A stretch of DNA of 52,374 bases from a virus, in IMG/VR virus record IMGVR_UViG_3300028364_000046, positions 1 through 52,374 of that record; one strand, written 5' to 3'. Shown one piece after another: positions 22,318-29,937 of this stretch. Under the pieces are notes generated by a model, which saw nothing but the letters and a program-made list of their open reading frames with translations, was not told where the DNA came from and did not search any database. Position numbers and translations under genes: made by a program. Within the stretch, counting starts at the first letter, position 1, and each line of letters opens with the position of its first letter.

Positions 22318-23234
22318 TGAACCCAAATAACACTTACGAAGTCACTTCTCAAAACTTTGACGCAACATATAAAGACATTTTCAAGTACATTATGAAGTAT
22401 GGCGTGGCACACAAAGGCACAACAGCCGTTTTCAATGTGTCCTGGTCATTTCAAGGTTGGATGACACCTGTATTAGGATTACGCAAAGTGTACCTAGGCA
22501 CTCTAGTTAAAGAGCTCAACTGGATTCTTAGGGGTGAATACAACGTCCAAGCGCTTGGCAAGCAAGCTCACATCTGGGCTCCGTGGGCAGACAAGAACGG
22601 CAACCTCCAGTCTAGCTATGGCCGTTACCTGAGAAGCTTTCCAACCAACTTTACACCTAGCCCAGGAGAAGCTTGCCAAGACACCCTAGACAAGTCTCCA
22701 AGGGGCCTAGGTGGCATTGATCAGATGCAAAAGCTCTTAGAAGGACTGCTAGAAGAAACGCCTAGCCGCAGACTTCAAGCATCCCTCATGCACCCTGAAT
22801 CGCACTACTCTTCTAACCTACCACCATGCATGTCTGGCCTGGGTCTAAACTGGTTTGCCACCGAGAGAGATGGACGCAAGCTTATTGCAAACATCAAGTT
22901 CCGTTCCTCAGACTTTGGCATTGGATTCGTATTCGACATTTTGCAGTGGTACCTAGTTGTTCAAATGCTCATCCAGGAAGCCAACAAAAGTCTACCATTC
23001 AGCGAGCAATACAGCCTTGCCTCGTATACCTTTTCAGCCGACTGCATGCATGTCTATGACCAGCACCTATACAGCCTACGTGAGATGGTCACAAGGCTCA
23101 ATACACCTGCTATAGAGTGGCACGGATATTACCTAACGCTGCCTGAAAACTCTCTGGATATGACTGAGGACATTCAACTAAATATTCCTCATTACCACCC
23201 ATATGACTCAATCAAGCTTCCTCTAATCGTCTAG
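22317..23234 (+). CDS. Thymidylate synthase-family enzyme with dCMP-type specificity residue
   Basis: A 305-aa ThyA-fold protein. Recognisable parts are ELNW (E of HELLW), IWAPWAD, SYGRYLR, RRLQAS (phosphate-binding Arg pair), the catalytic Cys171 in LPPCMSG, FRSSD, and the closing H-V-Y-x-x-H. In thymidylate synthases the Cys is followed by His and the FRSxD segment ends in PFN, where the Asn selects dUMP. Here the Cys is followed by Met and the segment reads GFVFD, with Asp207 (codon 22935-22937) at the Asn site. T4 dCMP hydroxymethylase also has Asp there. The enzyme may therefore act on dCMP. DHFR next door argues that dihydrofolate is produced, as in a methylation. The start could also be ATG 22308. 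Confidence 0.8.
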   Translation: MNPNNTYEVTSQNFDATYKDIFKYIMKYGVAHKGTTAVFNVSWSFQGWMTPVLGLRKVYLGTLVKELNWILRGEYNVQALGKQAHIWAPWADKNGNLQSSYGRYLRSFPTNFTPSPGEACQDTLDKSPRGLGGIDQMQKLLEGLLEETPSRRLQASLMHPESHYSSNLPPCMSGLGLNWFATERDGRKLIANIKFRSSDFGIGFVFDILQWYLVVQMLIQEANKSLPFSEQYSLASYTFSADCMHVYDQHLYSLREMVTRLNTPAIEWHGYYLTLPENSLDMTEDIQLNIPHYHPYDSIKLPLIV

Positions 23235-23243
23235 CCCACTTAT

Positions 23244-23266
23244 GGCTTACTTACGAGTAAGCCTTT
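23244..23266 (+). terminator. Small hairpin with TACG loop after the TS-family gene
   Basis: GGCTTACT-TACG-AGTAAGCC is a perfect 8-bp stem closed by a UACG-type tetraloop, followed by TTTAAG. A short terminator or mRNA-stabilising hairpin; the next promoter starts four bases later. Confidence 0.6.
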
Positions 23267-23299
23267 AAGTATAATTAAAATACACTTACGGACAACTAA
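23262..23299 (+). promoter_or_regulatory. Promoter for DHFR-RNR genes
   Basis: TTTAAGTATAATTAAAATACAC carries -10 TATAAT at 23270-23275, 24 bases before the DHFR start codon. No clear -35 is visible. Confidence 0.6.
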
Positions 23300-23812
23300 A
23301 TGCTTGGAATTCTTGCAACTGATGAGCGATACGGACTAGCACAAAAGGGTAAACTCCCATGGGAGTGCCCCGCGGACATGACGTTCTTTAAGACCATGAC
23401 CACAAACAGAATACTATGGGTATCTAAGAGCACATTCAACAGCTTACCTAACAGCGTCAAGAAAGACCCCAAGCGTGGCTTCAAAATCCTGACCAGCAAC
23501 CCTCAAAACGCCCATGAATACACCTTTGACCAATTCAACCCACGCCTGCTGAGTAACGACCACATCCTCATAGGTGGAACAAAGGCATACAACAAATTGC
23601 TGAGAACTTGCGCCTGTGTATTTCACACCACCATCAAAGGCACTTATGGGTGCGACACTTTCCTTATAGAAGATGCCACATTCGGCTGGTTTCCTCACTG
23701 CCTGAGGCTCATAGAGGCACCTACGTTTTCTATCGATGTATATTACAAGTTTCCCAGCTGCCTCCCACCAGACGCGCTCAGGAAAGCAGCTGACATCTCT
23801 TGGGAAGACTAG
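23300..23812 (+). CDS. folA: Dihydrofolate reductase
   Basis: A 170-aa protein that reduces dihydrofolate to tetrahydrofolate with NADPH. The N-terminal strand MLGILATDERYGLAQKG, then LPWECPADMTFFK (the W-x-x-P-A-D-M-x-F-F segment with the active-site acid), the nucleotide-binding VSKSTFNSLP, and ILIGGTKAYNKLL (the IGG-x-x-x-Y motif) are all in order and at normal spacing. Length fits bacterial and phage DHFR. Its gene lies directly after the thymidylate synthase-family gene and would recycle the dihydrofolate that enzyme makes. Confidence 0.88.
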   Translation: MLGILATDERYGLAQKGKLPWECPADMTFFKTMTTNRILWVSKSTFNSLPNSVKKDPKRGFKILTSNPQNAHEYTFDQFNPRLLSNDHILIGGTKAYNKLLRTCACVFHTTIKGTYGCDTFLIEDATFGWFPHCLRLIEAPTFSIDVYYKFPSCLPPDALRKAADISWED

Positions 23813-23867
23813 GTTACCTAGAACCCTTTCACGACTCATACTAATACAGTAACCCACCAGTAAAACA

Positions 23868-25610
23868 ATGAACGACTTTCAAGAGTACCTAGACAATCCC
23901 AAAATTGCCATCGTTGGTCGCTTACTAAACTACTTGAACAATCCCAACATGAAGACACTGCCGGCGTCTTGCACAATCCTTGTACCAACATTTCAAGACT
24001 CAGGCATCCGTGAGCTTATCCACTTTGTATCCAAAGCACTTAGGTGTGGCGCCGGTGTAAACGTACACCTAGACAACTTTATCCCAGCCCTGAACTACTT
24101 GGAAATGGGTGAGTGTGCCATAAGCTTGCACCCAGACCACCCCGAATACACCCCAGACATGCTCCAAGCAACTCCCTGGTCTTTCCCAGTGTCTGATAGC
24201 ATGGAAGAAGACTGCCAAGTGTGGCCTGCGCACTCAGATATTGCCCGCAAAGCAAACCTGTCAATTGAGCAAGCAATCTACCACGCTTGGTCTGCTGGTG
24301 AGGGTGGCTATGACTTGCAATTTGACCTAAGTGCTTTAAGACCACCAAACACACCTAACAGCGTTGGCATGGTTTCCTCTGGCGCACTTAGCTTCGGCGA
24401 ATGGATTAAGTCTGCGTATGAGTTTGGCAAAAAGTCAGACATTGAAAGCCTCCTGTATTTCCTAAGTAACTTCAACGGTGTACTCTTACGTGGAGGACAT
24501 TACAAAGGCGGTGCAATTACCACCTCTATGCCAGTGTGGAACAAGAGTGCCCTAGACTACCTGACCCTGCCTAAAGAAGCCCACCCATGGCTAAAGAAAG
24601 GCCTCACGCTTTCCTCAGACTACTTCGAATATGGCTTGGACGAGCTGATCATTGAGAAAGTTAACAACGGCTCTCTCTGGCTTGAAAAAGCTGTTCAACA
24701 AACCACCAACGGCTATGACTGGCTTACCTCCGTGGACACAGGACTAGACGAAAGACTTCGCTCTAATGTCTGCCGAGAAATCCAAATAACCTCTAAGGCT
24801 ACGTGTGACCTCTCCCACGGCAACCTAGGTCAAATTGCCTACTTCAATGAACTACCTGATATGCTGGTAAAGACCACACGGATGCTTTGCACACTTAAGT
24901 CTATGGGCATACAGGACACAGCAGGCATATACAAGAAGTCCTCTGAAGACAAGCAAATAGGTGTGGGTCTAATTGGCCTAAGTAACCTTCTGGCTCGCTT
25001 TCAAATCACTTACAGGGAGCACGTAGACTCACTCAACCGAGTAATCAAGATGGTTACCAAAGACAAGATAAACGATGCTTGTTATGGCTTTAGAATACTG
25101 TCTAAGCCTGAGTTTGAAACCGACAGTGACAGTCTTGCTTGGTGGATGATTATGGCCTACGTAGAAGCGTCCAAAGTGGCACGCTCCTATGGCATGGAAA
25201 GAGCGTTCTGTATTGCGCCCACAGCCAATTCTAGCTTCCGTTATACCGACCTAGAAGGCTACAGCACATCACCTGAAATCAGTCCACCCATCAGCCTGGA
25301 AATAGAACGACTTAGTGAGACTCTAGAAGACACCGATATATTCTTCTACCACCCAAATGCCGAGACTGCTGAACAGGTTGGCTTTCATACATACCAGGGC
25401 TTGGTTGAAGCCTACCAAGAGTTGTTCAATGTCACTGGGTTGGGCCACTCAATATCGTTCAATATCTGGGAGCCCATTGACTTCACATTCCTAGACTGGT
25501 TTGACAACAGCGAAGTGCTAACCACGTACTACCGTATAACCGTAGACCAGGGCTATTTGAACAAGTCCACCCAGTTCGGTGATGAAATCAAGTGTGATTG
25601 CGTAGGCTAG
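23868..25610 (+). CDS. nrdA: Ribonucleotide reductase large (alpha) subunit
   Basis: A 580-aa catalytic subunit, short for NrdA because the N-terminal ATP-cone is missing, so overall dATP control may be lost. Visible motifs are PASCTIL near residue 33 (first active-site Cys), GAGVNVH near 63, SNVCREI near 299 (the N-x-C-x-E motif), GVGLIGLSN near 366 and IAPTANSS near 447 (the substrate-phosphate P-T-A loop). A C-terminal C-x-C-V-G provides the redox-active cysteine pair. It reduces ribonucleotides to deoxyribonucleotides together with the beta subunit encoded next. The pairing with a ferritin-like subunit makes this a class I enzyme. Confidence 0.85.
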   Translation: MNDFQEYLDNPKIAIVGRLLNYLNNPNMKTLPASCTILVPTFQDSGIRELIHFVSKALRCGAGVNVHLDNFIPALNYLEMGECAISLHPDHPEYTPDMLQATPWSFPVSDSMEEDCQVWPAHSDIARKANLSIEQAIYHAWSAGEGGYDLQFDLSALRPPNTPNSVGMVSSGALSFGEWIKSAYEFGKKSDIESLLYFLSNFNGVLLRGGHYKGGAITTSMPVWNKSALDYLTLPKEAHPWLKKGLTLSSDYFEYGLDELIIEKVNNGSLWLEKAVQQTTNGYDWLTSVDTGLDERLRSNVCREIQITSKATCDLSHGNLGQIAYFNELPDMLVKTTRMLCTLKSMGIQDTAGIYKKSSEDKQIGVGLIGLSNLLARFQITYREHVDSLNRVIKMVTKDKINDACYGFRILSKPEFETDSDSLAWWMIMAYVEASKVARSYGMERAFCIAPTANSSFRYTDLEGYSTSPEISPPISLEIERLSETLEDTDIFFYHPNAETAEQVGFHTYQGLVEAYQELFNVTGLGHSISFNIWEPIDFTFLDWFDNSEVLTTYYRITVDQGYLNKSTQFGDEIKCDCVG

Positions 25611-25687
25611 ACTTGAGTGCTAGGGTTGCCTCAGGTAGCCCTAGCCCTTTTGCCGTTACTTATATTCACATTAGCAATACCCCCACT

Positions 25688-26479
25688 ATGCCAAATACTT
25701 ACGAAGAATTCCGAGCGCTTACAGAAGCCCAACTGGTATTGCCTAGTCCCACCCCTGAGTCTGAGTTCTATTCATTCATTGGCCGCAAGTCAGGATGGCA
25801 ACCAGCCAAGTACACCCAAAGCACCTTCAAAGTTAGCCCCGTCAATACCCACGTAGCCGTTCAAAAAGCCCTGGCGCTGGCACTCGCACTTGAGATTCCC
25901 GTTGGTGAGTTTACCCTAGAGGCCAGCAAGCGTGAATTCACCGGTGAGCAGCGGTGGGCTCTCCTGGATAACTCCAAAGACGAACTGGTGCACTATGAGG
26001 CACTTAGCAATTGGGCCTCAGGTTTGAGCACAAGCCTGCCTCAAGAGTACCTAGATGAAGCACAAGCTATGTGCGAAGAGTTCTTGAGCAATGTAGAGCA
26101 CCCAGTACTCAAGGCAGGCTTTATTGAGCTGGGTATATTCTTCCCAGTGCTGTCCATCTTTCGCAAGTTTGGCACCACATCACTCAAGCTCTTGGCAAGT
26201 GATATCAGCCGCGACGAAGCAAGCCACGTGCTTACCAATTGGGCTGTTATCAAGGAGCAAGAAATTGCTTGGGATTTACCATCGTTGAACAAAGTTAGAC
26301 GTGAGGTAATATCCTGGCTTACGGAAGACATCAAATCTAGCAAATTTGGCGCAGACTTTTGGCTGGCCCAGAGTGATTCGTTAATCACCACACGCCAGGC
26401 AGAAGGACTGAAGTTTACCAAAGTAGCCCAGTATACAGCATTGTTCGAAGTGGATAACCGCTCGCTTGCTCAGTACTAA
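25688..26479 (+). CDS. nrdB: Ribonucleotide reductase small (beta, ferritin-like) subunit lacking the usual radical tyrosine
   Basis: A 263-aa protein (start MPNTYEEF; an upstream in-frame ATG at 25598 overlaps the alpha gene and seems less likely). Metal-ligand motifs of R2 proteins are visible: E99-L-V-H102, an E in IELGIFF near residue 158, and D-E-A-S-H near residue 182. In E. coli NrdB the radical Tyr122 is four residues after the first His; here that place is Leu106. The protein may therefore use a metal-only or otherwise unusual radical cofactor, as known for tyrosine-free R2 subclasses. It is shorter than typical R2 (about 320-375 aa). The C-terminal SLAQY could be the tail that docks on alpha. 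Confidence 0.8.
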   Translation: MPNTYEEFRALTEAQLVLPSPTPESEFYSFIGRKSGWQPAKYTQSTFKVSPVNTHVAVQKALALALALEIPVGEFTLEASKREFTGEQRWALLDNSKDELVHYEALSNWASGLSTSLPQEYLDEAQAMCEEFLSNVEHPVLKAGFIELGIFFPVLSIFRKFGTTSLKLLASDISRDEASHVLTNWAVIKEQEIAWDLPSLNKVRREVISWLTEDIKSSKFGADFWLAQSDSLITTRQAEGLKFTKVAQYTALFEVDNRSLAQY

Positions 26480-26493
26480 ATCGAACGACACTT

Positions 26494-26530
26494 AAAGGCC
26501 AGCCTAGGTTAACTTCTGGGCTGGCCTTTT
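26494..26530 (+). terminator. Intrinsic terminator after nrdB
   Basis: GGCCAGCC and GGCTGGCC form a perfect 8-bp stem flanked by AAA and TTTT; the loop is 14 nt. The extended AAA/TTTT pairing and T-tract make it a convincing terminator. Confidence 0.85.
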
Positions 26531-26604
26531 AGTTTGCCTTTAGCAAGCCTTTACGCATACCCTGGGCCCCTAAGTAAACCCAAGGCTTGATTACCCACTA
26601 AAGC

Positions 26605-26658
26605 ACCATTCAAGTATAATAAAAGAGACAAACAAACACACTCAAGTAAACACTTTTT
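26605..26658 (+). promoter_or_regulatory. Promoter for the kinase-sigma-exonuclease unit
   Basis: CAAGTATAATAAAAGAGACA with -10 TATAAT at 26615-26620, followed by AAACAAACACAC. The downstream block AAAAGAGACAAACAAACA is almost the same as in the minus-strand accessory cassettes, which links the two regions by one promoter type. Confidence 0.7.
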
Positions 26659-27348
26659 ATGGCTAGTAAACTCAAGACTATCTACGTATTTGAAGGTCCT
26701 GACCGCGTTGGCAAATCTAGCCTAGCCAAAGCGTTCTCAGAAGCTATCAACGCACCTTTATTTCACTTTGGCAAACCTGACCCAGCACTTGTAGAAGAAA
26801 GAGGTTTGCAGTATCAATACGAAGACCTTACAAACATATTTTCCGACATCGTTCTTGACAGGTCCTGGGTGTCTGGTCTGTTCTATGAGATGTTCAGGCG
26901 CAACCAACCTGCAAGCCTAGACTCCGTAGTCAGCCTAGAAAACCGCCTTATGCACCATGGGTTTAATCTCCAGTACATATTCGTCAACAGACAGTGGTCT
27001 AAAGGCATAGAGAGTGACCACCTAGAAGAAGTTGAAGCGGGCTTGGGATACGGAAACATGCACATAAGGAAATTTGAGCACGTAATGTGGCCCATGTTTG
27101 TTTATAAGTTTCTCCCCTTGACAGCGGCAAATCTTCAAGTGGTACATAGCCCCGCACCATACAACCTAAAAACTTCTGTATCCAACCTAGTAAATACCCA
27201 TGAACACCGACAAGCAGTTAGACAAAGCTATGGTAAATCTAGCAAACGAATTCTTAGGATTTTTAACTCTCAGACAGAAGTCTGTCCTGGTGCTCTTATA
27301 TGGCCTTCAAGCAAGTGGCCTAACAATGACCCAAGCAGAACTTTCTAA
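26659..27348 (+). CDS. Deoxynucleoside monophosphate kinase-like (thymidylate kinase family) protein
   Basis: A 229-aa reading frame. The N-terminal P-loop FEGPDRVGKSS (residues ~11-21) is of the thymidylate kinase type (EGxDGxGKS). VLDRSWVSGLFYE near residue 56 matches the D-R-(Y/W) substrate segment. The enzyme would phosphorylate dTMP or another dNMP. The last ~50 residues overlap the next gene by 149 bases in another frame and look like shadow sequence. Near 27188 the other frame holds TAGTAA just before the next ATG, the spacing usual in this genome. A single-base indel, natural or from assembly, could therefore have removed the original stop. Confidence 0.75.
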   Translation: MASKLKTIYVFEGPDRVGKSSLAKAFSEAINAPLFHFGKPDPALVEERGLQYQYEDLTNIFSDIVLDRSWVSGLFYEMFRRNQPASLDSVVSLENRLMHHGFNLQYIFVNRQWSKGIESDHLEEVEAGLGYGNMHIRKFEHVMWPMFVYKFLPLTAANLQVVHSPAPYNLKTSVSNLVNTHEHRQAVRQSYGKSSKRILRIFNSQTEVCPGALIWPSSKWPNNDPSRTF

Positions 27349-27475
27349 GCACCTGAAAGTTAGCCCCAAGCGCATCTCTGCACTTAGAGAAGATGCCCTG
27401 AACAAACTAAGGTGGGCTAAGTACAAACCCTTGCTTGACCTAGCAGCCTCTAGCCGCTCATTTGAACACTTCTAA
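27200..27475 (+). CDS. Stand-alone sigma-70 region 4-like protein
   Basis: A 91-aa protein. Residues ~22-71 read as sigma-70 region 4: LTLRQKSVLVLLYGL (as LxxRExxVLxLRYGL), then a helix-turn-helix TQAELSKHLKVSPKRISALREDALNKLR, matching the TLEEIGxxLxVSRERVRQIExxALxKLR pattern. Regions 2 and 3 are absent. It may bind the -35 region or the RNA polymerase beta flap and redirect or replace the host sigma region 4. Promoters in this genome have good -10 boxes but poor -35 boxes, so a changed -35 contact would be plausible. It overlaps the kinase frame by 149 bases and ends 7 bases before the exonuclease start. Confidence 0.65.
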   Translation: MNTDKQLDKAMVNLANEFLGFLTLRQKSVLVLLYGLQASGLTMTQAELSKHLKVSPKRISALREDALNKLRWAKYKPLLDLAASSRSFEHF

Positions 27476-27482
27476 AAACACC

Positions 27483-28397
27483 ATGAACATACCCCTAGTT
27501 ATTTACGATTACCGTGTACTATGTTTCTTAATCATGAGCACAATAGACGGTAACGAAATGCAGACCGCTGAGGAGCTCATACTTAATGGGCATTACTCAA
27601 ACAAAATAGAGGAGCTTGAAAGCAACCCTGCGTTGCGACCATACCTAGACCGTGAGGAGCTTGTGCAGTACATTAAGTGCTGCTGGGCAATAGTACTTAA
27701 TAGAGGACCAAACGCATGCCCTTATCAGCCCCACACCGCGGTAGTGGTAGACGACGACGGGAAAACAACTCCCTACTGGAGAAAGCAGATATTTCCCACC
27801 TACAAAGGCAACCGTAGCAAGAAGCCTGAGCTGGTGCTATCAGTTGGACAGATAGGCTTGCAGTATGTAAATGCACCTAAGTCTACCTTCCACTACTTTT
27901 CGTGTCCTGGGTATGAAGCAGATGACTTCGCCGGCGCATTTGTGTATCTTAAGAGGCTCAACCAAAAGCTTCCTGGAGGCAAACCTGAGCTAGGTGACCG
28001 AGAAATCTGGCTATACACCGTAGACTCCGACTGGATGCAATTGGTGGGCGACGGGGTTACCTGGTACAACACTGGACCATGGGAGCCACGCATCAGAGGG
28101 CCTATTGAGACAGCCGGCTGGGCACTTAAGCGCCTCAAGGTTCACATCTCGCATCCTAGCCAGATTGTGGATACCAAAATGAAGCAAGGAGACAAAAGCG
28201 ACAACCTACCCCCCAACACACCTAGATACATGATTGACCTGATGGTGGGCCATCCTGAGTACCACCTAAGGCACAACTTGCCCATCTGGAGACAGCTAGA
28301 GCTTACACTAGGGTCTACGGAAGTTAACCAGAATTTAATACACTGGGGAACAGCAAAACGTTGGATCATGAGACGTGGATACAGACTACCCGTCTAG
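27483..28397 (+). CDS. 5'-3' exonuclease (FEN/PIN-like)
   Basis: A 304-aa protein. Motifs of the flap-nuclease family: an early Asp in VIYDYR, VDDDGKTTPYWRKQIFPTYK (the arch-region R..Y-K-x-x-R), PGYEADDFAG (metal-binding E-A-D-D), TVDSDWMQLV (second D-x-D), and KQGDKSDNLP (the G-D-x-S-D-N-x-P helix-hairpin-helix motif). It would remove RNA primers or degrade 5' ends at flaps. The large family A polymerase lacks such a domain, so this protein supplies it in trans, as in T7. The start at 27483 avoids overlap with the sigma-like gene; an ATG at 27462 is in frame. Confidence 0.88.
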   Translation: MNIPLVIYDYRVLCFLIMSTIDGNEMQTAEELILNGHYSNKIEELESNPALRPYLDREELVQYIKCCWAIVLNRGPNACPYQPHTAVVVDDDGKTTPYWRKQIFPTYKGNRSKKPELVLSVGQIGLQYVNAPKSTFHYFSCPGYEADDFAGAFVYLKRLNQKLPGGKPELGDREIWLYTVDSDWMQLVGDGVTWYNTGPWEPRIRGPIETAGWALKRLKVHISHPSQIVDTKMKQGDKSDNLPPNTPRYMIDLMVGHPEYHLRHNLPIWRQLELTLGSTEVNQNLIHWGTAKRWIMRRGYRLPV

Positions 28398-28430
28398 CAC
28401 ACTTAAACGCATACACCATCAGGAACAGAC

Positions 28431-28790
28431 ATGCCTCGGACTAACGACCTTTACGACTTGATTGCCAAACTAGCCCCTAACATACCTAGCCACTTTTTGT
28501 ACACTCGTGATGACCTCATCAGTGAAGTGTACTTAAAAGCTGTTACACTTAAGCTGACCTCCACCCAGGCACTTGAAATCAAGAAACTTGTAGTAGAGGC
28601 TAGCTATTCACGCTATAGACCTAAGTACAAAAGCCACAGCACTGCTACTTACACAGCGGAGGAGCTTGAGATATATTGTCGCGAGCGCTTAGTCTTGCCT
28701 GAGGATACACTTGCTCCTACCCAACCTGAGGCCAACTTATGGGACTACCTCCGAGAGGCACTCACCCTACACCTTGATTACACTCCGTAA
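28431..28790 (+). CDS. Unknown helical protein (119 aa), faint likeness to sigma region 2
   Basis: A 119-aa helical protein. The N-terminal L-Y-D-L-I-A-K-L-A-P...Y-T-R-D-D-L-I-S-E-V-Y-L-K-A resembles the start of sigma region 2 (as in A-x-x-Y-x-x-x-x-x-D-D-L-x-Q-E-x-x-L-x-x). The rest does not continue the match clearly: the expected aromatic -10-melting segment is not evident. A sigma region 4-like protein is encoded about 1 kb upstream in the same unit, so a split sigma is a possible but weak reading. Otherwise unknown. It lies between the exonuclease and the SSB candidate. Confidence 0.4.
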   Translation: MPRTNDLYDLIAKLAPNIPSHFLYTRDDLISEVYLKAVTLKLTSTQALEIKKLVVEASYSRYRPKYKSHSTATYTAEELEIYCRERLVLPEDTLAPTQPEANLWDYLREALTLHLDYTP

Positions 28791-28794
28791 TCCT

Positions 28795-28893
28795 TTCACA
28801 GTATACTATAAGAAGTTAAGCAAACCCACTTAACACGAGTCTAACAAGCCTATTAAAAGGCATTTTGTTCACTTAACTCAACAAGAAACACAC
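28795..28893 (+). promoter_or_regulatory. Promoter and leader of the 28894 gene
   Basis: CAGTATACTATAAGAAGTTA with -10 TATACT at 28802-28807, followed by AAGCAAACCCAC. The leader to the start codon is long (about 80 bases) and AC-rich, ends in CAACAAGAAACACAC, and has no strong Shine-Dalgarno sequence. Confidence 0.65.
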
Positions 28894-29856
28894 ATGAAAC
28901 TTTTCAACAGCCCTATTTCCACCGAGAATGCTTCCCTAGGCGCTTACACAGGACGCCGGTACAACAAAGGCTTCAACTCAATCTCTTTCACTGACTTAGA
29001 ATCAGTAAGCAAGAACACCTCTAAAAGCCTCTCCGTGCTCTACCGTGTATTTGCTGGCATCGAACCAGAAGCGGACGCAACAGCTATTTCTATCGCTGTA
29101 GAGTCTGGAGCATTCAAGCGTTTCTACGGGCCAACACTCAGCCAGAAAGATGACCAATTAGCTATCGACTTTAACGGCACTGCGCTGACATTTGAAACAA
29201 AGAAAGGAGCACTTATTGCAGGCCTTCCTGAAGGCGTGGATGTCAAGTTGGGCTTTGAATCCATCGACTTGAACGGCTTCAAAGAGACCACCTTCAAAGT
29301 ATCTATCTTCATTGAATCTTCTGACACGCTGTTGGTCTTCAACCTGCCTATCCGGTTTGCTGACTACAAAGCTGAAAAAGCAACAACAACAGACGTCCTG
29401 AGTACAATGCTTGAACGCAAGCCTAAGGACCTAGTAGCCAAGCTGGATACACCCTACGCAGGCTCTGATTTTGACGGGCCCACTCTGAAGTTGGGACAGC
29501 TGATTACAGGTGAAGTTTATGCAATCACCTCAGTCCGCGCTGTCAATACCACGCATGGCTCCAGCTATATGTTCACCATTGAGCCAACTACACCTGGTCA
29601 AACATACCTGGAAGTGGCCAGTATTGAAGACACCGAGGAAGAGGTAGCACTTGAGCAAGCAGAAGTATGGTCCAACCAGCCACTTAAGAGCTTCTTCGGT
29701 AGCCAGCCTAACATCACTCAAGAGAACCCTGCGCAGCTCTTGATTCGCGGCAAGAAAGCAACAAAGAGCGGAAACATCACCGTAGACGCCGCTTGTATGT
29801 TTGACAGCCCTGACGTCGTTGCAGTTGATGAGGAAGACTTAGACTTTAACTTCTAG
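28894..29856 (+). CDS. Candidate single-stranded DNA-binding protein with acidic C-terminal tail
   Basis: A 320-aa protein. Residues ~1-230 are beta-rich with scattered basic and aromatic residues. Residues ~255-300 contain a basic stretch (R-G-K-K-A-T-K), and the protein ends VDEEDLDFNF. An acidic tail with a final Phe is the hallmark of the T7 gp2.5 type, where it regulates DNA binding and contacts polymerase and helicase. It has its own strong promoter, a long leader and a terminator, and its codon use is regular, which fits an abundant protein. It lies just before the helicase. The OB fold itself cannot be confirmed by eye. Confidence 0.6.
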   Translation: MKLFNSPISTENASLGAYTGRRYNKGFNSISFTDLESVSKNTSKSLSVLYRVFAGIEPEADATAISIAVESGAFKRFYGPTLSQKDDQLAIDFNGTALTFETKKGALIAGLPEGVDVKLGFESIDLNGFKETTFKVSIFIESSDTLLVFNLPIRFADYKAEKATTTDVLSTMLERKPKDLVAKLDTPYAGSDFDGPTLKLGQLITGEVYAITSVRAVNTTHGSSYMFTIEPTTPGQTYLEVASIEDTEEEVALEQAEVWSNQPLKSFFGSQPNITQENPAQLLIRGKKATKSGNITVDAACMFDSPDVVAVDEEDLDFNF

Positions 29857-29864
29857 GCATACTT

Positions 29865-29900
29865 AAGGCAGCCTGAGCCTTCTTGGGCTGCCTTAATTTT
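29865..29900 (+). terminator. Intrinsic terminator after the SSB candidate
   Basis: AAGGCAGCC pairs with GGCTGCCTT, followed by AATTTT. The loop is about 12 nt. Confidence 0.8.
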
Positions 29901-29937
29901 ACCTTAAGTAAACTTCTAGCAACCCCCAGGCTTGGCT

